From Steroidobacteraceae bacterium (GTDB lineage: Bacteria; Pseudomonadota; Gammaproteobacteria; Steroidobacterales; Steroidobacteraceae), in assembly GCA_019634895.1 (NCBI GenBank), contig JAHCAM010000012.1:1-64000 (forward strand): 64,000 bases of DNA, written 5' to 3'. The translations under genes were made by a program, and so were the position numbers. The notes beneath the pieces are model-generated. The model did no database searches and was not told the origin of the DNA. It saw nothing but the letters and a program-made list of their open reading frames with translations. Of the stretch, positions 7,927 through 17,314 are shown piece after piece; the stretch's first letter is position 1, and each line of letters begins with the position of its first letter.

Positions 7927-9348
7927 TCAGAGCGCCTCAGACGCGAAGTCGGCGAGCCGCGAACGCTCGCCGCGCACCAGCGTCACGTGGCCCGCATGGC
8001 GCCAGCCCCGGAAGCGGTTGACGACGTAGGTCAGGCCGGAGGTCGTCTCCGTCAGGTAGGGCGTGTCGATCTGCGCGATGTTGCCCAGGCAGATGAGCTT
8101 GGTGCCGGGGCCGGCGCGCGTGACCAGCGCCTTCATCTGCTTGGAGGTCAGGTTCTGCGCCTCGTCGAGGATCAGGTAGCGGTTCAGGAAGGTGCGGCCG
8201 CGCATGAAGTTGAGCGAGCGGATCTTGATGCGGTGGCGCAGCAGGTCCTGGGTCGCCGCGCGGCCCCAGCTGCCGCCCTCCTGGCTCTGCGTCAGCACCT
8301 CGAGATTGTCCATCAGCGCGCCCATCCACGGCTCCATCTTCTCTTCCTCGGTGCCCGGCAGGAAGCCGATGTCCTCGCCGAGCGGAATCGTCACGCGCGT
8401 CATGATGATCTCGCTGAAGCGGTTGGTCTCGAGCGTCTGCACCAGTCCCGCCGCGAGCGTGAGCAGCGTCTTGCCGGTGCCGGCCGGGCCCAGGATCGTG
8501 ACGAAGTCGATCTCGGGATCGAGCAGCAGGTTGAGGGCGAGGTTCTGCTCGCGGTTGCGCGCCGTGATGCCCCAGATCGAGTGCCGCTCGCCGCGGTAGT
8601 CCTGCGTCACCTCGAGCGTCGCGACGTCGCCGTCGATCGAGCGCACCACCGCCTCGAAGGCGTCGTCGCCGCTGCCGTAGAGGAACAGGTTCGGGTGCCA
8701 CTCGCGCACCAGCGGCCCGCGCAGCCGGTAGAAGGACCGCGCCTGCTCCTGCCAGGACTCCATCTGGCTGCCGTGGGTGTCCCAGAAGTCCGCCGGCAGC
8801 GCCGCGACGCCGGTGAACAGCAGGTCGGCGTCCTCGATGGTGCGGTCGTTGTAGTAGTCCTCCGCGTGCACGCCGAGGATGGCCGCCTTGATGCGCAGGT
8901 TGATGTCCTTGGAGACGAGCGTCACCCGCGTGGCCGGGTTCTCCATCTGCAGCGCCAGCGTGTAGCCGAGCAGCGCGTTGTCGATGCCGTGGCCGGGCAG
9001 GGTGTCGGGCAGGCCCGCGGCGAGTCGCCGGGTCTGGAAGTAGAGCCTGCCGCTCGGCGGCTTCTTGCCGTGGTTGCCGGAGCGGCCCGCCGGCAGCTCG
9101 AGGCCGCGGTCGATCTGTTCCTTGGTGGCGTTCGCCATCAGCTCGTCGAGGAAGCGGCTGACCTGGCGCGCGTTGCGCGCCGATTCCGACAGCCCTTTCT
9201 TGTTGGCGTCCAGCTCCTCGAGCACGCCCATGGGCAGGTAGATGTCGTGCTCCTCGAAGCGGAAGATCGCCGCCGGGTCGTGCATCAGGACGTTGGTGTC
9301 GAGGACGAACGCGCGCCGCGCGCCCCTGGCGGATCGGCCCTTGATCAT
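7927..9348 (-). CDS. PIN domain-PhoH ATPase fusion
   Basis: This 473-residue protein has an N-terminal PIN nuclease domain (about residues 10-160; FVLDTNVLMHDPAAIF supplies the first acidic residues) joined to a PhoH-type P-loop ATPase (about residues 230-470; Walker A GPAGTGKTLL, and DEAQNL as Walker B). The PhoH2-type architecture is widespread and is thought to act on RNA, but its role in this organism cannot be read from sequence. It lies 7 bases downstream of bcp and 65 bases upstream of bepA on the same strand. Confidence 0.9.
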   Translation of the reverse strand: MIKGRSARGARRAFVLDTNVLMHDPAAIFRFEEHDIYLPMGVLEELDANKKGLSESARNARQVSRFLDELMANATKEQIDRGLELPAGRSGNHGKKPPSGRLYFQTRRLAAGLPDTLPGHGIDNALLGYTLALQMENPATRVTLVSKDINLRIKAAILGVHAEDYYNDRTIEDADLLFTGVAALPADFWDTHGSQMESWQEQARSFYRLRGPLVREWHPNLFLYGSGDDAFEAVVRSIDGDVATLEVTQDYRGERHSIWGITARNREQNLALNLLLDPEIDFVTILGPAGTGKTLLTLAAGLVQTLETNRFSEIIMTRVTIPLGEDIGFLPGTEEEKMEPWMGALMDNLEVLTQSQEGGSWGRAATQDLLRHRIKIRSLNFMRGRTFLNRYLILDEAQNLTSKQMKALVTRAGPGTKLICLGNIAQIDTPYLTETTSGLTYVVNRFRGWRHAGHVTLVRGERSRLADFASEAL

Positions 9349-9355
9349 GGCGCTT

Positions 9356-9820
9356 TCAGAGTGCGCGCGCCGCGGCGAGGACTTCCGCGGCGTGCCCCGC
9401 CACCCGAACCTTGCGCCATTCCCGGCGCAGGACGCCCTTCGAGTCGATCAGGAACGTGCTGCGTTCGATGCCCATCATCTTCCTTCCGTACATGTTCTTC
9501 TGTTTCCACGCGCCGAACAGGGACGCGAGCTCGTGGTCCGGATCGGAGCCGAGCTCGAACGGCAACTTCAGCTTGTCGCGGAAGCGCCGGTGCGATTCCA
9601 GCGAATCGGTCGACACGCCGAGGATCGTGGCCTGCGCGCGGCGGAACTGCGGCGCAAGGTCGCGGAAGTCGCTGCCCTCGGTGGTGCAGCCCGGCGTGTT
9701 GTCCCGCGGGTAGAAGTAGACGACGAGGCTGCCCTCGCGGCGCGCGCCGAAGCGGAAACTGCCGCCGGTCGTCTCGACCGCGAATCCCGGAACCTTGCTG
9801 CCGACCTCGACTGTGGGCAT
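9356..9820 (-). CDS. bcp: Peroxiredoxin, Bcp/PrxQ type, lacking the nearby resolving Cys
   Basis: This thiol peroxidase reduces hydrogen and organic peroxides. The peroxidatic cysteine is in DNTPGCTTEGSDFRDL. The second cysteine, five residues later in E. coli Bcp, is serine here, so this is a 1-Cys-like variant or one that uses another resolving partner. The length of 154 is typical. The gene lies between gcvR and phoH, as in the E. coli gcvR-bcp arrangement. Confidence 0.9.
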   Translation of the reverse strand: MPTVEVGSKVPGFAVETTGGSFRFGARREGSLVVYFYPRDNTPGCTTEGSDFRDLAPQFRRAQATILGVSTDSLESHRRFRDKLKLPFELGSDPDHELASLFGAWKQKNMYGRKMMGIERSTFLIDSKGVLRREWRKVRVAGHAAEVLAAARAL

Positions 9821-9842
9821 GCCTCACGGACTCCGGCGGCGC

Positions 9843-10373
9843 TCAGCTCTTGACCGGCTCGAGGATGGCGTCTAGGTTCATCTGGTCGCAGAAGTCCATG
9901 AACTCCTCGCGCAGCGCGCCCACGTGAATGCGGGCGGGGACGTTCACGATCATGTACACGGAGAACATCTGCGCGCCGGTATGCGCGGCCGCATAGCTGC
10001 GCGTGGACAGCTCGCCGATGTCGATGTCGCGCGCGGCGAAGAACCCGGAAAGCCCGGAGACGATCCCCGCCTGGTCGATGCACACGACGTCCACCGAGTA
10101 GGGGGCCATGTCCTCGCGCGCCGGGCGCTCGGCCGTGCGGCGGACCTGGACCGTCATGCCGGAGCCGTCGGCGAGCTTGGCGAGCTCGGTCTCGATGCGC
10201 GCGATCGAGTGCCAGTTGCCGGCGACCAGCAGCAGCATCGCGAACTCGTTGCCGAGCGCGGTCATGCGGCTCTCGCTGATGCTGCCGCCGCAGTCGGCGA
10301 CCACCTTCGAGAGCTCGTGGATCAGGCCGATGCGATCGCCGCCGATGGCCGAAATTGCGATGAATTGTTTCAT
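9843..10373 (-). CDS. gcvR: Glycine cleavage system repressor GcvR-like, tandem ACT domains
   Basis: This 176-residue protein has two ACT domains (starting IAISAIGGDRIGLIHELSK and, around residue 90, VDVVCIDQAGIVSGLSGFFA). In E. coli GcvR senses glycine and antagonises GcvA at the gcv operon. It is divergent from dapA and followed by bcp, the same order as in E. coli, which supports orthology. A TAGACT box (10406-10401, minus strand) lies 27 nt upstream of the ATG and may be the -10 element of this operon. Confidence 0.88.
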   Translation of the reverse strand: MKQFIAISAIGGDRIGLIHELSKVVADCGGSISESRMTALGNEFAMLLLVAGNWHSIARIETELAKLADGSGMTVQVRRTAERPAREDMAPYSVDVVCIDQAGIVSGLSGFFAARDIDIGELSTRSYAAAHTGAQMFSVYMIVNVPARIHVGALREEFMDFCDQMNLDAILEPVKS

Positions 10374-10515
10374 GCAGCAGGGCGCGCGGGCGCCGCGGCC
10401 AGTCTACGGGAATCGGGCGCGCGAGGATATCGGCCCGCGGCGCCCGGCTTGCGCGGCCGCGCCGCGCGCCAGTACGATCCCGCGTCCGGTGCCGGCAGTC
10501 CGGACGGGGGGAGCG

Positions 10516-11394
10516 ATGTTCCGCGGCAGCCTGGTGGCGCTGGTGACGCCGATGACGGAATCGGGCGACGTGGATCACGTCGCCTACGGCCGGCTGCTGG
10601 ACTGGCACCTGCGGCAGGGCAGCGACGGCATCGTGGTGGCCGGCACCACCGGCGAGTCCGCCACGGTCACGGCCACCGAGGTCGCGGAACTCCTGCAGAT
10701 CGCGGTCCAGCGGGTCGGCGGGCGCATGCCGGTGATCGCGGGCACCGGCAGCCATTCCACCGCGGAGTCGGTCGAGCGCACCCGCGTCGCCTGCGAGCTC
10801 GGCGTGGACGGCGTGCTGGTGGTCACGCCTTATTACAACCGGCCGCCGCAGGAGGGCCTGTACCGGCACTTCAGCGTGGTCGCGGACGCCTCGAGCGTGC
10901 CGCTGATCCTCTACAACGTGCCGTCGCGCACCGCCTGCGACCTGCTGCCGGCGACCGTCGAGCGCCTCGCGGCGCACCCGCAGATCATCGGCATCAAGGA
11001 GGCCACCGGCAGCATCGAGCGGGGCCGGGAGATCCTGGCGCGGTGCGGCGACGACTTCCTGCTGCTGTCCGGCGACGACGCGAGCTGCCGCGAGCTGGTC
11101 GGCGCGGGTGCGCAGGGGGTCATCACGGTGACCGGAAACGTGGCGCCCCGGCTGATGCACGAGATGGTGGAAGCGGCGCTGGCGGGCGACGTTGAAGCCG
11201 CCCGGGAACTCGACGAACGCCTCGCGGGTCTGCACACTGCGCTCTTCGTCGAGCCGAACCCGATCCCGGTCAAGTGGGCGCTGCTTCGCCTCGGCCTGGT
11301 CGGCCCGGGCATCCGCCTGCCGCTGGTGGAGCTCGGCGAGGCGCACCGCGAGACGGTGCTTGCGGCGATGCGCCGCGCCGGGGTGATCGAATGA
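10516..11394 (+). CDS. dapA: 4-hydroxy-tetrahydrodipicolinate synthase
   Basis: This enzyme condenses pyruvate with aspartate semialdehyde in lysine and meso-diaminopimelate synthesis. Signatures are GTTGESATVTATE near residue 45, VTPYYNRPPQEGLY, the tyrosine of LYNVPSRTA, and the Schiff-base lysine in IGIKEATG. The 292-residue length is standard. The ATG at 10516 is preceded by GGGGGAG. The gene is divergent from gcvR, and its stop overlaps an ATG of the BamC-like gene region that follows. Confidence 0.95.
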   Translation: MFRGSLVALVTPMTESGDVDHVAYGRLLDWHLRQGSDGIVVAGTTGESATVTATEVAELLQIAVQRVGGRMPVIAGTGSHSTAESVERTRVACELGVDGVLVVTPYYNRPPQEGLYRHFSVVADASSVPLILYNVPSRTACDLLPATVERLAAHPQIIGIKEATGSIERGREILARCGDDFLLLSGDDASCRELVGAGAQGVITVTGNVAPRLMHEMVEAALAGDVEAARELDERLAGLHTALFVEPNPIPVKWALLRLGLVGPGIRLPLVELGEAHRETVLAAMRRAGVIE

Positions 11395-11402
11395 GGACGA
11401 CG

Positions 11403-11672
11403 ATGAACCGAACCTGGATCGCGATCGTGGCCTGCGGGCTGGCCGGCGGCTGCGGGCTGCTGCCTGACGCGTACAGCGGCTGCGACAAGCCGCAGCCCTA
11501 CCAGTCGGCGCAGGACGTGCCGCGGCTGCAGGTGCCGCCCGGTGTCGATGCCCCGGACACCCGCAATGCGCTGCGCATTCCTGCGGTGCCCGCGCCCGAG
11601 CGGCCGGCGGAACGGGGCCGCTGCCTGGACCATCCGCCCGCCTACGGTGGAGCCCGGCCGCAGGGCGGCTGA
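11403..11672 (+). CDS. Short lipoprotein resembling only the BamC N-terminal segment
   Basis: This is an 89-residue predicted lipoprotein with a short hydrophobic segment, then a cysteine at about residue 17 (AGGC, a loose lipobox). The pattern YxxAxxxxxLxxPxGxxxPxxxxxxxIP near residues 33-60 matches the unstructured N-terminal part of E. coli BamC, the part that binds BamD. The two globular BamC domains are absent. Its position right after dapA is where bamC sits in E. coli. An ATG at 11391 overlapping the dapA stop is an alternative start; 11403 has GAGGA 5 nt upstream. The BamC link is inference from motif and synteny. Confidence 0.65.
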   Translation: MNRTWIAIVACGLAGGCGLLPDAYSGCDKPQPYQSAQDVPRLQVPPGVDAPDTRNALRIPAVPAPERPAERGRCLDHPPAYGGARPQGG

Positions 11673-11683
11673 GCGCCGTCCGG

Positions 11684-11712
11684 TTGCTGCACGGTAGGGG
11701 CTCCGGTAGGCT
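11684..11712 (+). promoter_or_regulatory. Sigma-70-like promoter of tRNA-Ser
   Basis: A -35 TTGCTG (11684-11689), a 17-nt spacer and a -10 TAGGCT (11707-11712) lie 11 nt before the mature tRNA-Ser. A GC-rich discriminator follows, as is usual for stable RNA promoters. Assigned by motif and spacing only. Confidence 0.6.
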
Positions 11713-11723
11713 TTCGCGCCCGC

Positions 11724-11814
11724 GGAGAGGTGGCCGAGCGGTCGAAGGCGCTGGACTGGAATTCCAGTAATACCCACAAGGTATTCGTGGGTTCGAATCC
11801 CACCCTCTCCGCCA
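11724..11814 (+). tRNA. tRNA-Ser (anticodon GGA)
   Basis: This is a class II tRNA of 91 nt with encoded CCA. The acceptor stem GGAGAGG pairs with CCTCTCC, the discriminator is G, the anticodon stem is CTGGA/TCCAG around GGA, and there is a long variable arm and a GTTCGAATCC T-arm. It decodes UCC and UCU. A palindromic element begins 4 nt after the CCA. Confidence 0.97.
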
Positions 11815-11818
11815 GCAG

Positions 11819-11867
11819 ATAAAGGGGACGCGTCCAATTAGAAGTTAATTGGACGCGTCCCCTTTAT
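11819..11867. repeat. Palindromic element, copy 1 (22-bp perfect arms, GGACGCGTCC core)
   Basis: The arms 11819-11840 and 11846-11867 are exact inverted copies with a 5-nt centre. Each arm contains the self-complementary 10-mer GGACGCGTCC and ends in AAAGGGG/CCCCTTT. A near-identical element lies at 26439-26506. It sits between tRNA-Ser and the convergent FHA gene and could also end transcription in both directions. The form resembles REP-type elements mobilised by RAYT transposases; no RAYT gene is visible here. Confidence 0.85.
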
Positions 11868-11870
11868 CCT

Positions 11871-12992
11871 TTACTGTTCGCCGCGCTCGCCCGGGTCGCG
11901 GGTGGCACCGCCGGCGCTGACGGTCTCGTAGGCGCGCGCGAACGCCGTCAGGAAGGCCGCGGGCAGGCCGGCGTCGCCGGACTGCGCGGTGGCGCGGAAC
12001 AGCTCCCGGTAGCGTTCCCACATACGCGCCTGCAGGTCGGGTCCAGCCGCGGCGCGGCGCCCGAACTGCTGCTCGAGTTCGTCGGGATCAAGCTTCTGCA
12101 GCAAGGATGCGACCGCTTCGCGCAGGGCCGCGGCGAAGGCCAGCTCGTGGTGGCGCGCGCGCGCGAACTGCGCGCGCACCTCGTCGATCGCCCGCGCGTC
12201 GCCGGGTCCGCGCCCGGCCAGCATGAGCTCCAGGATCTGCTCGACCGCCGCGAGCTGCAGCAGCGGGCTGGTCGCGTCGCGCCGCCGCGCGCCCGAGGAG
12301 ATGTTGAATTCGGCGGCGAAATCGGCGCGCGTGCCGGCGAGTTCCGAGAAGCCGACCAGCGTCTCGCGCAGCAGTTGCCCGGCCTGCGCCAATGCCGTCG
12401 TGCGCGCTTCCGGCGGCAGCGCACGCGGGTCGATGCCGGCGCCCTTGCACAACGCGGCGAGGCCCGGCCACAGCTCCTGCTCCTCGCGGGCACGCGCCGA
12501 GGCGACCGGCGCCGCGGGAGCAGCCGGCGTGGGCGTCGGCCGCGGCGGCGGCGGTCGCGGCGGCGGCTCGGACACGAGCCGCCGGGTGGCCATGAAGTTT
12601 CTGGCGTCGAACGACTGCTGCAGGTCCGCCTCGCTCACCGAGCCGCTGTCCTGCACGAGGAAGTCATTGCTGCCGGAAATCTCGACCTCCATCTCATACT
12701 CGCCGATGCGGATGCGGTCGCCGTTCGCGAGCCGGTGCGGCCGGTCGGGCCCCAGCGCCTCGTCGGAATCGTTGACGAAGGTGCCGTTGGTGCTGGTGTC
12801 GCGCAGCCACCAGGTGCCGGCGCGGTGCTCGATCTCGGCGTGGCGGCCGGACACATAGCGGTCCGGATCGCGCAGCACCCAGTCATTGGCCTCGCTGCGG
12901 CCGATGCAGCCGCCATTCACGCCGAAGGTCCAGCGCGAATGTGCGCCGGCCGCCGCCGCGTTGTCGCTGACGATTTTCAGCCTGAGGGCCAT
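11871..12992 (-). CDS. FHA-domain protein, TagH/Fha type (type VI secretion-associated family)
   Basis: This 373-residue protein has an N-terminal FHA domain (about residues 25-105; [20 protein letters not shown] and STNGTFVND supply the phospho-threonine-binding arginine, serine and asparagine). A Pro-rich linker follows (about 145-165), then a helical C-terminal domain with the [14 protein letters not shown] and [10 protein letters not shown] signatures of TagH. In type VI secretion systems such proteins are regulated by PpkA kinases. No other type VI gene is in the window, so this is an orphan. Two Ser/Thr kinases lie about 12 and 40 kb away. The stop codon lies 3 bases beyond the palindromic element. 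Confidence 0.8.
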   Translation of the reverse strand: MALRLKIVSDNAAAAGAHSRWTFGVNGGCIGRSEANDWVLRDPDRYVSGRHAEIEHRAGTWWLRDTSTNGTFVNDSDEALGPDRPHRLANGDRIRIGEYEMEVEISGSNDFLVQDSGSVSEADLQQSFDARNFMATRRLVSEPPPRPPPPRPTPTPAAPAAPVASARAREEQELWPGLAALCKGAGIDPRALPPEARTTALAQAGQLLRETLVGFSELAGTRADFAAEFNISSGARRRDATSPLLQLAAVEQILELMLAGRGPGDARAIDEVRAQFARARHHELAFAAALREAVASLLQKLDPDELEQQFGRRAAAGPDLQARMWERYRELFRATAQSGDAGLPAAFLTAFARAYETVSAGGATRDPGERGEQ

Positions 12993-13053
12993 GGCTCGAT
13001 CCCGGCATCGCCCGAGCCCGCGGCGACCGCCGCCCCGGGCATGGTGGGACCGC

Positions 13054-13059
13054 TATAAT
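13054..13059 (+). promoter_or_regulatory. Perfect -10 box upstream of the DUF1820 gene and purL
   Basis: TATAAT lies 35 nt before the ATG at 13095, in an otherwise GC-rich gap between divergent genes. No clear -35 element is seen 16-18 nt upstream. It is likely the promoter for the DUF1820-purL pair. Confidence 0.5.
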
Positions 13060-13094
13060 ACCGCGCTCCCGACAGGACGACCCCCACCCGGATC

Positions 13095-13436
13095 ATGGCC
13101 GCGAGTCACATTTTCAGGATCGTCTTCGTCAACCAGGGCAAGGTGTACGAGATCTACGCCCGCAAGGTCAGCCACGGCGGGCTGTTCGGCTTCGTCGAGG
13201 TCGAGGAACTCGTGTTCGGCGAGCGCAGCTCGGTGGTGCTGGACCCGGGCGAGGAGCGCATCAAGGCGGAGTTCGCGGGCGTCAAGCGCAGCTACCTGCC
13301 GCTGCACTCGGTCATCCGCATCGACGAGGTGCGCAAGCAGGGCGTCAGCAAGATCAGCGCGCTCGAGGGCGGCAACGTCGCCCAGTTCCCGGTGACCCTG
13401 TTCCCGGCGGGCGGCGATCCGGGCGCGAAGCGCTGA
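13095..13436 (+). CDS. DUF1820 family protein
   Basis: This 113-residue protein matches the conserved proteobacterial DUF1820 family: it opens [20 protein letters not shown], with [15 protein letters not shown] and a C-terminal [18 protein letters not shown]. It has no signal peptide or membrane segment, so it is probably cytoplasmic. Its function is unknown. The purL start codon follows 5 bases after its stop, so the two are probably co-transcribed. Confidence 0.85.
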   Translation: MAASHIFRIVFVNQGKVYEIYARKVSHGGLFGFVEVEELVFGERSSVVLDPGEERIKAEFAGVKRSYLPLHSVIRIDEVRKQGVSKISALEGGNVAQFPVTLFPAGGDPGAKR

Positions 13437-13441
13437 CCTAC

Positions 13442-16400
13442 GTGCTGCTGTTCGAAGGCGAAGCCGCACTCTCCGCATTCCGGATCGAAAGACTGCTCGC
13501 GGCGCTGCAGGCTGCCGAGCCGTCGGTCACGGCCGTGTCGGCGCGCTGGCTGCACGTCGTCGAGGTCGAGCGGCCGCTCGACGGGCGCGAGGCGCAGCTC
13601 CTGCAGCGGCTGCTCGACGCGCATGCCGGGGAGGGCATGGCGGCTGCGCCGGGGCAGCTGCTGCTCGCGGTGCCGCGGCCCGGCACCACGTCCCCGTGGT
13701 CGTCCAAGGCGACCGACATCGTGCGGGTGTGCGGCCTGGCGGCGGTGCGGCGCGTGGAGCGCGGCCGCAGCCTGCGCATCACCGCGCGCCCGCCGCTGCC
13801 GCCGGCGCGGCGCGCGGCGCTCGCGGCGCTGCTGCATGACCCGATGACCGAGGCGGTGCTGGCCGATCCGCGCGAGCTCGTGCGCCTGTTCGAGGCGCAC
13901 CCGCCGCGGGCGCTCGCGCACCTCGCGCTCGGGGCGGCGCCGCTGGATGCGCTGGCGCGCGCCAACGCCGCCATGGGCCTGGCGCTGTCGGCGGCCGAGG
14001 TCGGCTACCTCGCCGGCGTCTTTGCACGTCTCGGCCGCGACCCGACCGATGTCGAGCTCATGATGTTCGCGCAGGCCAACAGCGAGCATTGCCGGCACAA
14101 GATCTTCAATGCCGACTGGACCGTGGACGGCGCCGCCGCGCCGCGCACGCTGTTCGGGATGATCCGCCATACGCACGAGCGCAGTCCCGCGGGCGTGCTG
14201 TCCGCCTACAGCGACAACGCCGCCGTGCTCGAGGGCCCGGTCGCGGCGCGCTTCTTCCCGTCGCCGGGCGATCGCGCCTACGCCTGGCACCGGGAGCCGG
14301 TGGACATCCTGGCGAAGGTCGAGACGCACAATCACCCGACCGCGATCTCGCCGTTCCCGGGCGCGGCCACGGGCTCGGGCGGCGAGATCCGCGACGAGGG
14401 CGCGACCGGCCGCGGGGCGAAGCCGAAGGCGGGGCTGACCGGATTCACGGTGTCGAACCTGCGCATCCCCGGATTCGAGCAGCCGTGGGAGGCCGACCAT
14501 GGCCGCCCGGCGCGCATCGCGTCCGCGCTGTCGATCATGCTCGAGGGTCCCATCGGTGCGGCGGCTTTCAACAACGAATTCGGCCGGCCCGGCATCCTCG
14601 GCTATTTCCGCACCTTCGAGCAGGAGGCCGGCGGGGTCGTGCGCGGCTACCACAAGCCGATCATGATCGCGGGCGGCCTCGGCAACGTGCGGCGCATGCA
14701 CGTCGAGAAGCGGCCGGTCCCGCCGGGCAGCCCGCTGCTGCTGCTGGGCGGCCCGGCGATGCTGATCGGCCTTGGCGGCGGTGCGGCCTCGTCGCAGGGC
14801 AGCGGGGCCGGCAGCGAGCAGCTCGACTTCGCTTCGGTGCAGCGCGGCAATCCCGAGATGCAGCGGCGCGCGCAGGAGGTCATCGACGCCTGCTGGGCCC
14901 TGGGCGAGGACAACCCGATCCTGCTGGTCCACGACGTCGGCGCCGGCGGACTCTCGAACGCGGTGCCCGAGGTGGTCGCGGCAGGCGGCGGCGGCGGGCG
15001 CGTGGAACTCGATCGCGTGCCGAGCGACGAGCCCGGCATGTCGCCGCTCGAGATCTGGTGCAACGAGGCGCAGGAACGCTACGTGCTCGCGCTTGCGCCG
15101 GCCGGGCTCGACGCCTTCCTCGCGCTGTGCCGGCGCGAGCGCTGCCCGGCCGCCGTGATCGGCGAGGCCACCGGCGACGGGCGCCTGCTCGTGACGCATG
15201 CGGCGAGCGGCGTCACGGCGGTGGACATGCCCGTCGAGGCGCTGCTCGGGCGGCCACCGCGCATGCGGCGCGAGGCGCGGCGGCGCGCGCGACGGGGCGA
15301 CGGCTTCGACGGCTCGGGCGTGGACATCGGCGAGGCGCTCGAACGGCTGCTGCGGCTGCCGGCGGTCGCCGACAAGGGCTTCCTGGTGACGATCGGCGAC
15401 CGCAGCGTCGGCGGCCTCATCAGCCGCGACCCGCTGGTCGGCCCGTGGCAGGTGCCGGTCAGCGACGTGGCCGTCACGCTGTGCGGGCTGGCCGGCCACG
15501 CGGGCGAGGCGATGGCCATGGGCGAGCGCCCGCCGATCGCGCTGCTCGACGCGGCAGCCTCCGCCCGCATGGCGGTTGGCGAGGCGATCACCAACATCGC
15601 GGCAGCCGACGTGCGCCGCCTCGGCGACGTGAAGCTCTCCGCCAACTGGATGGCGGCCTGCGGCGATCCCGCGGAGGATGCCGACCTGTTCGACGCGGTG
15701 CACGCAGTCGGCATGGAGCTGTGTCCGGCGCTCGGCATCGCCATCCCGGTGGGCAAGGATTCGCTGTCGATGCGCACCCAGTGGCGCGAGGGCGGACGGG
15801 AACGCGCCGTCGTGGCGCCGCTGTCGCTGGTGATCTCCGCCTTCGCGCCGGTCGGCGACGTGCGGCGCACGCTGACGCCCGCGCTCGACCTGTCGCAGGG
15901 CGCGAGCGTCCTCGTGCTGGTGGACCTCGGCGGCGGCCGCGACCGGCTCGGCGGCTCCGGTCTTGCGCAGGTGCACGGCGCGACCGGCGACTTGCCGCCG
16001 GACGTGGACGATCCGGCGTTGCTGGCCGCGCTGTTCGCGGCCGTGCGCGAGCTCGCCGATGGCGGCCTGCTGCTGGCCTATCACGACCGCTCCGACGGCG
16101 GGCTGGCGGTCACCCTGCTCGAAATGGCGTTCGCCGGCCGTGCCGGCCTCGAGGTGGACCTCGGCCCGGTGGCCTCGATCGCGGGCGCGCTGTTTAGCGA
16201 GGAGCTCGGCGCGGTGCTGCAGCTGCGCGAGCGGGATGCCGGGACCGCGCACGCGGTGCTCGCGCGCCACGGCCTTGGCATGCTGTCGCGCGGCATCGGC
16301 CGCGTGGTGCCGGGCCGGCGCGTGCGCGTCGCGGCCGGGGAACGGACGCTCGTCGACGACGACCGCGTGCGCCTGCGCGGCGTCTGGTCCGAGACCAGCT

Positions 16401-17314
16401 GGCGCATGCAGCGGCTGCGGGACGATCCCGCCTGCGCCGACGAGGAGCAGGCCGCGCGCCTCGACGAGGACGACCCGGGACTGTGCTGGGACCTCCGCTT
16501 CGATCCGGACGAGGACGTCGCTGCGCCCCTGATCGCGACCGGCGCCCGCCCGCGCGTGGCGATCCTGCGCGAGCAGGGCGTCAACAGCCAGGTGGAGATG
16601 GCGGCCGCCTTCGACCGGGCCGGGTTCGCGGCCTTCGACCTGCACATGACCGACCTGATCGACGGCGGTGTTTCGCTCGGGGGCTTCCAGGCGCTGGTCG
16701 CCTGCGGCGGCTTCAGCTACGGCGACGTTCTGGGCGCCGGTGAGGGCTGGGCGAAGTCCATCCGGTTCAACGCCCGCGCGCGCGAGCAGTTCGTGCGCTG
16801 GTTCGGGCGCGGCGACGCGCTCACCCTCGGCGTCTGCAACGGCTGCCAGATGCTGGCGGCGCTGGCGGACCTGATCCCGGGCGCCGCCGGCTGGCCGCGC
16901 TTCCTGCGCAACCGTTCCGAGCAGTTCGAGGGCCGGCTGTCGCTGGTCGGGATCGGGGCGACGCCGTCGCCGTTCTTCGCCGGCATGGCGGGCTCGCGGC
17001 TGCCGGTCGCCGTGGCGCATGGCGAGGGCCGGGCGGTATTCCCGGACGCCGCGGCGGAACGGGCCGCGGCGCCGCTCACGGTCATGCGCTTCGTGGACGG
17101 GGGCGGGACGGTGGCGGCGCGCTACCCGGCCAACCCGAATGGCTCGCCGTCGGGAATTGCCGGGCTGTGCTCCGCCGACGGGCGTGTCACGATCATGATG
17201 CCGCACCCGGAGCGCGTGTTCCGCGCGGCGCAGAATTCCTGGCGCCCGCCGGGCGCGGGCGAGGACAGCGGCTGGATGCGGATCTTCAGGAACGCCCGGG
17301 TCTGGCTAGGCTGA
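13442..17314 (+). CDS. purL: Phosphoribosylformylglycinamidine synthase (large fused form)
   Basis: This converts FGAR, ATP and glutamine to FGAM in purine synthesis. It is 1290 residues, the normal size for the gammaproteobacterial fused enzyme. The N-terminal domain opens [11 protein letters not shown], two AIR-synthase-like halves follow ([34 protein letters not shown], and DGSGVDI later), and a C-terminal class I glutamine amidotransferase carries the nucleophile in GVCNGCQML and the His/Glu pair in MPHPER. The start is GTG at 13442, which aligns with the known N-terminus. The 3' end overlaps the convergent DUF4145 gene by 9 bases. Confidence 0.97.
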   Translation: MLLFEGEAALSAFRIERLLAALQAAEPSVTAVSARWLHVVEVERPLDGREAQLLQRLLDAHAGEGMAAAPGQLLLAVPRPGTTSPWSSKATDIVRVCGLAAVRRVERGRSLRITARPPLPPARRAALAALLHDPMTEAVLADPRELVRLFEAHPPRALAHLALGAAPLDALARANAAMGLALSAAEVGYLAGVFARLGRDPTDVELMMFAQANSEHCRHKIFNADWTVDGAAAPRTLFGMIRHTHERSPAGVLSAYSDNAAVLEGPVAARFFPSPGDRAYAWHREPVDILAKVETHNHPTAISPFPGAATGSGGEIRDEGATGRGAKPKAGLTGFTVSNLRIPGFEQPWEADHGRPARIASALSIMLEGPIGAAAFNNEFGRPGILGYFRTFEQEAGGVVRGYHKPIMIAGGLGNVRRMHVEKRPVPPGSPLLLLGGPAMLIGLGGGAASSQGSGAGSEQLDFASVQRGNPEMQRRAQEVIDACWALGEDNPILLVHDVGAGGLSNAVPEVVAAGGGGGRVELDRVPSDEPGMSPLEIWCNEAQERYVLALAPAGLDAFLALCRRERCPAAVIGEATGDGRLLVTHAASGVTAVDMPVEALLGRPPRMRREARRRARRGDGFDGSGVDIGEALERLLRLPAVADKGFLVTIGDRSVGGLISRDPLVGPWQVPVSDVAVTLCGLAGHAGEAMAMGERPPIALLDAAASARMAVGEAITNIAAADVRRLGDVKLSANWMAACGDPAEDADLFDAVHAVGMELCPALGIAIPVGKDSLSMRTQWREGGRERAVVAPLSLVISAFAPVGDVRRTLTPALDLSQGASVLVLVDLGGGRDRLGGSGLAQVHGATGDLPPDVDDPALLAALFAAVRELADGGLLLAYHDRSDGGLAVTLLEMAFAGRAGLEVDLGPVASIAGALFSEELGAVLQLRERDAGTAHAVLARHGLGMLSRGIGRVVPGRRVRVAAGERTLVDDDRVRLRGVWSETSWRMQRLRDDPACADEEQAARLDEDDPGLCWDLRFDPDEDVAAPLIATGARPRVAILREQGVNSQVEMAAAFDRAGFAAFDLHMTDLIDGGVSLGGFQALVACGGFSYGDVLGAGEGWAKSIRFNARAREQFVRWFGRGDALTLGVCNGCQMLAALADLIPGAAGWPRFLRNRSEQFEGRLSLVGIGATPSPFFAGMAGSRLPVAVAHGEGRAVFPDAAAERAAAPLTVMRFVDGGGTVAARYPANPNGSPSGIAGLCSADGRVTIMMPHPERVFRAAQNSWRPPGAGEDSGWMRIFRNARVWLG

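Noticed and set aside
5432..8029. Long plus-strand frame across mlaA and the bepA-type gene
   Set aside because: Both minus-strand genes are well supported by motifs; the plus-strand reading is low-complexity Arg/Ala/Val.
13292..17206. Open frame of about 1300 codons on the minus strand opposite purL
   Set aside because: It is antisense to a complete, motif-rich PurL; its composition (Arg, Ala, His, Gln-rich) is that of a mirror frame in GC-rich DNA.
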